Notes under the pieces: model-generated | Databases searched by the model: none | What the model was told of the DNA's origin: nothing | The model's input: only the letters and a program-made list of their open reading frames with translations | Shown here: one piece after another, positions 58,635 through 64,000 of the stretch | How the letters are laid out: every line of letters starts with the position of its first letter | How positions within the stretch are numbered: the stretch's first letter is position 1 | NCBI RefSeq assembly: GCF_900343145.1 | Contig: NZ_LT996886.1 | Location: 1,860,001-1,924,000 of the forward strand | DNA: 64,000 bases | Direction of reading: 5' to 3' | Source: Tessaracoccus timonensis | Lineage (GTDB): Bacteria; Actinomycetota; Actinomycetes; Propionibacteriales; Propionibacteriaceae | Program-made: the position numbers and the translations under genes

Positions 58635-59135
58635 ATGAAATTCAGCGATCTAGGTCGCGCTGCTCTCATCGGGCTTGGAGCCACCGCGATGATGGATATC
58701 GGCGCGGAGATAATCCGGCGCACGACGGGTGTTCCACCGCTCAACCTCGACCTAGTGGGTCGCTGGGTTGGCCACATGCGAGAGGGGGATCTCTGTCATG
58801 ACTCGATCATGACCGCCGAACCGGTTGAGCATGAGCACGAGATTGGGCTGGTTACGCATTACGCCATCGGTGCGGGATTTGCTGTTGCGTTGGTTGCGGT
58901 GCGACCCGATTGGCTCAGTAAGCCCACCTTCCGACCAGCCATGACGGCGGGTGTTGCGACGTCCGCCGCGCCGTGGCTGCTTATGCAGCCAGCGTGGGGG
59001 ATGGGTGTTGCGGCGTCGAAGCTGCCCGATCCCGCTACGGCACGATTCCGCACCCTGCGGGCGCACGCGCTGTATGGTCTGGGAATCTGGCTGTCAGGTC
59101 GGGTGCTTCACCGCTTCGCTGGCGCGTCGAGATAA
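58635..59135 (+). CDS. DUF2938 family membrane protein
   Basis: 166 residues with GAAGGAGGT as a strong ribosome binding site. Hydrophobic segments near 8-25 (ALIGLGATAMMDIGAEII), 65-88 (IGLVTHYAIGAGFAVALVAV), 102-125 and 140-155. The pattern TAMMDIGAE...LVGRWVGHMREG and the conserved HYAIG and AHALYGLGIWL place it in DUF2938. Function unknown; the divergent cupin regulator suggests it is inducible. Confidence 0.82.
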   Translation: MKFSDLGRAALIGLGATAMMDIGAEIIRRTTGVPPLNLDLVGRWVGHMREGDLCHDSIMTAEPVEHEHEIGLVTHYAIGAGFAVALVAVRPDWLSKPTFRPAMTAGVATSAAPWLLMQPAWGMGVAASKLPDPATARFRTLRAHALYGLGIWLSGRVLHRFAGASR

Positions 59136-59143
59136 TGGGGGGT

Positions 59144-59179
59144 GGTTTCGATACGCCGCCCGTGGGCGGCTACTCAACC
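59144..59179. repeat. REP-like palindrome
   Basis: GGTTTCGATACGCCGCCC...GGGCGGCTACTCAACC, the same element type as at 23718 and 57249, 8 nt after the DUF2938 gene. Confidence 0.8.
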
Positions 59180-59292
59180 ACCGCTGAGCGCGCGGGCGGA
59201 TCGGCCACCAGGATGCGCGACGCCGGGTCAGCGCCGCTCGAAAGCGATGGCGAAGTCCGTTCCGGCGCCGTCGACGATGGACAATCCGCACG

Positions 59293-59343
59293 CTAGCTGT
59301 ACTGACCACGGATGGACCTAACCTCCGTGGTCAGTACAGCTAG
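59293..59343. repeat. Perfect 20 bp inverted repeat
   Basis: 59293-59312 (CTAGCTGTACTGACCACGGA) and 59324-59343 are perfectly complementary around 11 nt. It lies just upstream of the PIN pseudogene and may be a terminator for material to the left or a mobile-element remnant. Confidence 0.75.
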
Positions 59344-59357
59344 GGAAGAACTGCATC

Positions 59358-59566
59358 GTGGATAGTGTGTTTCTCGACACCAATGTGCTGGCCTAGTTGT
59401 AGTCGTTCTACGACGATGCTGCGGAGAAGCATCTGGTGTCGACGATTCTGGAAGCGGCCCGCCTCGCGGGGGCAGTGAAGTGTGTACGGAGGACCTGGCG
59501 AGCGGCTCTACGCTTCGCGGGGTTCGGGTGGTCAACCCATTCGTCTCTGAACCGGAATCACACTGA
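59358..59566 (+). pseudogene. PIN-domain (VapC-like) toxin remnant
   Basis: From the GTG at 59358 the frame reads VDSVFLDTNVLA, the start of a PIN nuclease with its first catalytic Asp, then meets TAG at 59394 and 59400. It continues in frame as SFYDDAAEKHLVSTILEAARLAG. From ~59479 another piece reads TEDLASGSTLRGVRVVNPF, the usual PIN C-terminus, ending at TGA 59566. The middle ~70 residues are missing. So the gene has two stops and a large internal deletion. No antitoxin gene is visible next to it; 59567-59710 holds nothing recognised. Confidence 0.75.
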
Positions 59567-59710
59567 CCCCAGCGTGCGTCGGCTCACGCGGAGCGTCCGC
59601 GGGGCCAGCAGCATCCCACCGAGTAATCTGTCCCTCATGGATTTGACCGTGCCAGCAGCCCGAGCGGTGTTGAACGCTCGCCGGAGGCCGGAGCGATTGG
59701 ACGAGATTGC

Positions 59711-60268
59711 ATGAAGCAGCTTGTACAACGCCATGGGCACTCGATTCGCCAGTTCCTCAAATTCGGCACCGTGGGCGGCTCGGGGGTGCTGGTTAACATG
59801 GCAGTGAACATCGCCATGAATAAACTCAACGGCGGGTCTGCCAACGCACAAAACATTTTGTGGTCAATCCCGGGAACACGGTGGAATATCCGATTCACGC
59901 TCCTGGCTTGGTTTGTGCCGTTCGTCGTGGCGAATGTGTGGAACTTTCAGCTTAATCGCTGGTGGACGTTCCAATCCCAAAAAGTAGCTGGCTGGTGGAA
60001 AGAATTCTGGCCCTTCTTCGTCGTCGGTTCGGTCGCGATGGTTGTGGGAGCGCTGCTGAAGATTCTCATGACGAACCCGACGACGCCCTTCTATCTCCCG
60101 GAACCGTGGTTCCACGAGGAGAAAGGCATCCGCTCACGGGAATACTGGAGCCAGCTCATCGCCATCTTCCTAACCCTCCCCATCAACTTCATAGTCAATA
60201 AACTGTGGACGTTCAGGGCGGTCCGGGCACCACAAGCATCCGCCGACCAGAAACCGACGGAGGTGTGA
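59711..60268 (+). CDS. GtrA-like membrane protein
   Basis: 185 residues with four membrane helices: FGTVGGSGVLVNMAVNIAM, LLAWFVPFVVANVWNFQLNRWWTF, FWPFFVVGSVAMVVGALLKIL and QLIAIFLTLPINFIVNKLWTF. The FKFGTVG start and the paired N(F/K)xxxxxWTF motifs are typical of GtrA, which moves polyprenyl-linked sugars across the membrane for cell-wall or glycan modification. The soluble loop of ~25 residues (about 118-142) is longer than in many members. It ends 4 bp before smc. Confidence 0.87.
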   Translation: MKQLVQRHGHSIRQFLKFGTVGGSGVLVNMAVNIAMNKLNGGSANAQNILWSIPGTRWNIRFTLLAWFVPFVVANVWNFQLNRWWTFQSQKVAGWWKEFWPFFVVGSVAMVVGALLKILMTNPTTPFYLPEPWFHEEKGIRSREYWSQLIAIFLTLPINFIVNKLWTFRAVRAPQASADQKPTEV

Positions 60269-60272
60269 TTGC

Positions 60273-63200
60273 ATGTATTTGAAACAGCTCACGCTCCGCG
60301 GCTTCAAATCGTTCGCCTCTGCCACCACGCTGGTGTTCGAGCCAGGCATCACCTGCGTCGTCGGGCCCAACGGCTCGGGCAAATCCAACGTCGTAGACGC
60401 CCTGAGTTGGGTGATGGGTGAACAGGGCGCGAAGACGCTACGCGGCGGCAAGATGGAGGACGTGATCTTCGCCGGAACAGCGAAGCGCGCACCACTCGGC
60501 CGAGCCGAAGTAGAGCTCACCATCGACAACTCCGACGGCGCGCTGCCCATCGAATACTCCGAAGTGACGATCACCCGCACCATGTTCCGCTCCGGCGGCT
60601 CCGAGTACCAGATCAACGGCGCTCAAGCGCGCCTCCTCGACGTCCAAGAGCTCCTCTCCGACTCTGGCATCGGCCGTGAGATGCACGTCATCGTCGGTCA
60701 GGGGCAGCTCGACGCGATCCTCCAAGCCACCCCCGAATCCCGACGCGGATTCATCGAGGAAGCCGCCGGTGTGCTGAAGCACCGCAAGCGCAAAGAGAAA
60801 GCGCTGCGCAAGCTGGAGGCCACCAAGGCCAATCTCGAACGCCTCACTGACCTCGTCGGAGAGCTGCAGCGCCAACTGAAACCGCTCGGGCGCCAGGCAC
60901 AGGCCGCGCGCAAGGCAGCGGTGATCCAGGCCGAGCTGCGCGATGCGAAGGCGCGCATTCTTGCCGACGATCTCTCGGCCGCCCAGCAAGCGCTCGAGGC
61001 CGAGCTCGCCGACGAGCGCGCGATGGAAGAAGCGAAAGCCCGCGCCGAGCAGGCCGTACGCGACGCGCTCGCTGGCGAAGAGGAGGCAGAACGCGCGCTC
61101 AAGGAGGCCTCCGCTAACTACGATCGCGCCCAGGAGACGTGGTACGGCCTCGCCGCGCTTCGCGAGCGCGTGCAGTCGACGATCACCGTCGCCTCCGAGC
61201 GCGCTCGGATGGGCGACAACCAGCCGCAGCTTGACGTCGGCGGCCGCGATCCGGAGAAGCTCGAGGCGGAGGCGAGGGAAGTTCGCGAGCGAGAGCAGCG
61301 GCTGCGTGCCGATGTCGAGGCCGCCCACGAGGCGCTCACTGACGCAACCCTTCGCCGCAACGGCGCGGAACAGCAGCACGCGGAGGCCGAGGCCGCTTAC
61401 TCCGCTGCACTGCGGGCCGTCGCTGATCGCAGAGAGGGCCTCGCCCGGCTCACCGGGCGGGTGAACTCCATCAAGTCACGCCTCGAAGCGTCCGAGGAGG
61501 AAGTGGCGCGCCTCGAGCGTCGCCGCGACGAGGCGCTCGCCCGGGCAGAGGATGCGGCGAAGCAGTACCGATCGACGGAAGCCTCGCTGGCTGGGCTGGG
61601 CGCCGACGAATCCGACCTGGATGCCACCTACGAGCGAGCTGCTGAAGCGCTCGAGGCGGCGGCGGACGCTGTCGAACACAACAAGTCCGCCGAGACGGAG
61701 CTCCAGCGCGAGCGCGCTGGCACCCAGGCGCGAGTCGACGCGCTGCGCCTTATGACCGAACGCAAGGACGGGTCGACGTCGCTGCTCGAATCGGGGCGCG
61801 ACGAGGTGCTCGGCCGGCTCAGTGACTTCCTCACCGTAGAGCAGGGCTGGGAGTCGGCGATCGCCGCGGCCTTGGGTGCTGCGGCGGAGGCGGTCGTCGT
61901 CGAGAGGCTGCAAGGCGCGACGGAGTCCCTCACCCACCTCGCTGGGGAGGAGTTGGGTCGCGCGTCGCTGGTGGTCGCCCACGCCGACGCCCCGACACCC
62001 AGCCGCGCCCAAGGCCGAGCCGCGATCGACGTCGTGCAGGCGAAGCCCGAGGTAGCGAGCGCCGTGGCGTGGCTGCTCGCCGACGTCGTGCTTGCCGACG
62101 ACGGCGATGAAGCCGCGAAGGTAGTGGCAGGCAATCACCTGACCGCCGTGACGCAATCCGGTGACGTGTACCGTTCCTGGCTGGTTGAGGGCGGGTCGGC
62201 GACGGGGCCATCGCTCATCGAGGTCTCCGCCCAGCTCGCGGAGGCGGAGGCGCTGCTGGAGGAGCAGGGGCACGCGCTCGACCGCATCCGCTTCGAGCAG
62301 GAGCAACTGCGCGAGCGCCTGGCCGAGGCCGAGCGGGACGAAGCCGACGCGCTGGGCCAGCTGCACGCGTCGGATGCGGCCATGGCTGCCGTGGCCGATC
62401 AGCTCAACGCCTACCGCCAAACCCAGGCAGCCGCGACGAAGGACGCCGAGCGCCTTGCCGAGGCCATCGAGCAAGCCACCACCTCGCGCGCACACGACGA
62501 AGCCCAGCTCGCCGAGCTCCAGCAACGCCTCGAAGCAGCCTCTGACGAGGGCGAACACGACGAGCCCGATCCGCAGGAACGCGACGAACTCGCCGTCGCC
62601 GCTCGATTGGCCAGGCAGAAAGAGATGGACGCCCGCCTACAACTCCGCACCGCAGAGGAGCAGGTGAAGGCCGTCGCCGGGCGCGCGGATTCGTTGCTGC
62701 GGGCCGCCGAGCATGAGCGGCAGTCGCGCGCCAAGGCGAAGGCACGCCTGGAGCAGCTTCGTCGCGAAGCTCAGGTGGCCGGTGTCGTGCACGAGGCAGC
62801 GCTGCAGCTCGCCGAGCGCGTCGAGCACGCACGCCAGCTCGCCACTCGTGAACGCGACCAGGCCGACGAGGCTCGTCGTGAAGCCGAGGCGCAGACCACC
62901 CGCGCCCGCCACTCCGCCAAGGCCGCGAACGCACACCTCGACGAGCTCATTCGCGGCGCTCACAAGGACGAGATGGCGCGCATCGAACACCGGATGCGCA
63001 TCGAGCAACTCACGGAGAAGGTGCTCTCGGAACTCGGCCTGGAGCCGAAGACGCTCATCGACGAGTACGGCCCCGACCAACTCGTGCCCGTCATCACACG
63101 CGAGGACGGCACCGCCCTGCAACCCGACGACGAGCAGCCCGACCCCATCCCGTACGTCAGGGCCGAACAGGAAAAGCGCCTCCGGGCCGCCGAGCGCAAC

Positions 63201-63806
63201 CTTCAACTCCTCGGGCGAGTGAACCCCCTCGCGCTGGAGGAGTTCGACGCCATGACCGCCAGACACCAGTTCCTCGCCGAGCAACTCGACGACCTCCGAT
63301 CCACCCGCCAGGACCTCGTCGACATTGTTCGACAAGTCGACGACAAAGTGCAGCAGGTGTTCGAGGAAGCCTACGTCGACGTGGAGCGCGCCTTCGGGGA
63401 GGTCTTCACTCGGCTCTTCCCCGGTGGCGAGGGCAAGCTCGTCCTCACGGAACCTGGCGATTGGTTGAACACCGGCGTCGACGTCGAAGCTCGGCCGGCG
63501 GGCAAGCAGGTCAAGCGCCTCTCGCTGCTCTCAGGCGGCGAGCGCTCACTGGTGGCCGTCGCATTCCTGTTCGCACTCTTCATCGCCCGCCCGAGTCCGT
63601 TCTACATCCTCGACGAGGTGGAGGCCGCCCTCGACGACGCCAACCTCGGGCGACTACTCAGCATCTACGAGGAGCTTCGCGAGAACTCGCAGCTGCTCGT
63701 CATCACGCACCAGAAGCGCACCATGGGGATCGCCGATTCGCTCTACGGCGTCACGATGCGCGGCGATGGCATTTCGACGGTAGTGAGCCAGCGTCTGCAC
63801 GATTGA
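60273..63806 (+). CDS. smc: Chromosome segregation protein SMC
   Basis: 1177 residues. Walker A GPNGSGKSNVVDALSWVMG starts at residue 31. A coiled coil (~165-500) leads to the hinge (~500-660, FLTVEQGWESAIAAALGAAAEAVV). The second coil (~660-1000) precedes the C-terminal lobe with signature LSGGERSLVAVAFLFA and Walker B YILDEVEAALDDAN. It forms the condensin ring that organises and segregates the chromosome. A GGAGGTG ribosome binding site precedes the ATG. ftsY, which often follows smc, is not in the window; the next gene is on the other strand. Confidence 0.97.
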   Translation: MYLKQLTLRGFKSFASATTLVFEPGITCVVGPNGSGKSNVVDALSWVMGEQGAKTLRGGKMEDVIFAGTAKRAPLGRAEVELTIDNSDGALPIEYSEVTITRTMFRSGGSEYQINGAQARLLDVQELLSDSGIGREMHVIVGQGQLDAILQATPESRRGFIEEAAGVLKHRKRKEKALRKLEATKANLERLTDLVGELQRQLKPLGRQAQAARKAAVIQAELRDAKARILADDLSAAQQALEAELADERAMEEAKARAEQAVRDALAGEEEAERALKEASANYDRAQETWYGLAALRERVQSTITVASERARMGDNQPQLDVGGRDPEKLEAEAREVREREQRLRADVEAAHEALTDATLRRNGAEQQHAEAEAAYSAALRAVADRREGLARLTGRVNSIKSRLEASEEEVARLERRRDEALARAEDAAKQYRSTEASLAGLGADESDLDATYERAAEALEAAADAVEHNKSAETELQRERAGTQARVDALRLMTERKDGSTSLLESGRDEVLGRLSDFLTVEQGWESAIAAALGAAAEAVVVERLQGATESLTHLAGEELGRASLVVAHADAPTPSRAQGRAAIDVVQAKPEVASAVAWLLADVVLADDGDEAAKVVAGNHLTAVTQSGDVYRSWLVEGGSATGPSLIEVSAQLAEAEALLEEQGHALDRIRFEQEQLRERLAEAERDEADALGQLHASDAAMAAVADQLNAYRQTQAAATKDAERLAEAIEQATTSRAHDEAQLAELQQRLEAASDEGEHDEPDPQERDELAVAARLARQKEMDARLQLRTAEEQVKAVAGRADSLLRAAEHERQSRAKAKARLEQLRREAQVAGVVHEAALQLAERVEHARQLATRERDQADEARREAEAQTTRARHSAKAANAHLDELIRGAHKDEMARIEHRMRIEQLTEKVLSELGLEPKTLIDEYGPDQLVPVITREDGTALQPDDEQPDPIPYVRAEQEKRLRAAERNLQLLGRVNPLALEEFDAMTARHQFLAEQLDDLRSTRQDLVDIVRQVDDKVQQVFEEAYVDVERAFGEVFTRLFPGGEGKLVLTEPGDWLNTGVDVEARPAGKQVKRLSLLSGGERSLVAVAFLFALFIARPSPFYILDEVEAALDDANLGRLLSIYEELRENSQLLVITHQKRTMGIADSLYGVTMRGDGISTVVSQRLHD

Positions 63807-63820
63807 ACGCAGCCACCTCA

Positions 63821-63870
63821 AGATAGATCAAGTTCGTGGTGGGTAGACGAGCCACAAACTTGATCTATCT
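63821..63870. repeat. Long hairpin after smc
   Basis: 19 nt arms 63821-63839 (AGATAGATCAAGTTCGTGG) and 63852-63870 pair with one G-T position around 12 nt. It begins 14 nt after the smc stop and may terminate smc. The arms are A/T-rich compared with the genome. Confidence 0.75.
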
Positions 63871-63885
63871 CGCGGTTCAGAGCGA

Positions 63886-63928
63886 CGACGCGGCCCCGCA
63901 CGCCGGTGAGACATACGGGGCCGCGTCG
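63886..63928 (-). terminator. Terminator of glycerol kinase gene
   Basis: CGACGCGGCCCCG (63886-63898) pairs perfectly with CGGGGCCGCGTCG (63916-63928) around 17 nt, 16 nt beyond the minus-strand stop codon. Confidence 0.8.
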
Positions 63929-63944
63929 AGGAAAGGGCGACGTA

Positions 63945-64000
63945 TCAGAGCACGTCGTCGTCCACCCACTCGAAGGTGCGGGTGACAGCCTTCTTCCACA
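63945..64000 (-). CDS. glpK: Probable glycerol kinase, C-terminal 17 codons only
   Basis: The minus strand enters the window coding and stops at 63945. The visible tail WKKAVTRTFEWVDDDVL matches the usual glycerol kinase C-terminus (WKKAVxRxxxW followed by acidic residues). That is little evidence, so the call is tentative. Glycerol kinase would feed glycerol into glycolysis as glycerol-3-phosphate. Confidence 0.6.
   Translation of the reverse strand, partial: WKKAVTRTFEWVDDDVL

Overview
The window is a 64 kb piece of a high-GC Gram-positive chromosome. Gene content and order point to an actinobacterium, most likely Propionibacteriales/Propionibacteriaceae. The markers are tig-clpP1-clpP2-clpX, folC-DUF4233-ndk, a TIGR03960 radical SAM gene with a DUF2344 gene and rne, recG-rsmD-coaD and DUF177-rpmF-rnc-mutM followed by smc. 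At least ten genes start 6-7 nt after a TANNNT -10 hexamer with no Shine-Dalgarno sequence, as expected for leaderless actinobacterial transcripts. The genus-level placement is inference.

Layout. 1-4937: FAD/Fe-S oxidoreductase (cut by the window edge) with a MarR regulator, divergent from a long-chain acyl-CoA synthetase and a double-hotdog thioesterase. 4938-6114: an inserted Abi_2/HEPN defence gene preceded by a foldable RNA and bracketed by a duplication of the target site. 6115-13661: class III sirtuin, DEDDh exonuclease with a cNMP/CBS/DUF294 protein, a 49-residue membrane protein, pepN, rpiB and a Nei-type glycosylase. 13900-18247: beta-phosphoglucomutase-like HAD protein, GH65 phosphorylase and an unknown protein, translationally coupled. 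18303-23638: hydrolase, Ser/Thr kinase, HTH regulator, exported vWA protein, histidine phosphatase and thioesterase. 23640-25670: REP-like palindromes, an IS110 element with a 5' frameshift, and tRNA-Pro and tRNA-Gly. 25731-27769: tandem paralogous membrane proteins of unknown role. 27810-32097: tig-clpP1-clpP2-clpX. 32152-42649: tricorn-type protease, a leader-like mini-ORF with terminator before rtcB, valS, a DsbA-like protein and folC-DUF4233-ndk. 42811-49617: radical SAM, lipoprotein, DUF2344, rne, rpmB. 49691-57163: recG, rsmD, coaD, a membrane protein, asparaginase II, DUF177, rpmF, rnc, mutM. 57164-59710: accessory insert (palindromes, a long hairpin, a cupin/HTH regulator with a DUF2938 protein, a wrecked PIN toxin gene). 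59711-64000: GtrA protein, smc and the last codons of a glycerol kinase.

The gene set is mainly housekeeping: protein quality control, translation and RNA processing, DNA repair and chromosome organisation, with alpha-glucoside phosphorolysis as a catabolic module. The least ordinary material is intergenic. First, the Abi_2 gene carries an upstream RNA fold and sits in a clear insertion scar. Second, at least eight unusually long hairpins (14-25 bp arms) lie mostly just downstream of gene ends, and two pairs share the same arm sequence at distant loci. Third, a mini-ORF plus terminator precedes rtcB in an attenuator-like arrangement. No CRISPR array, prophage or rRNA operon was seen.
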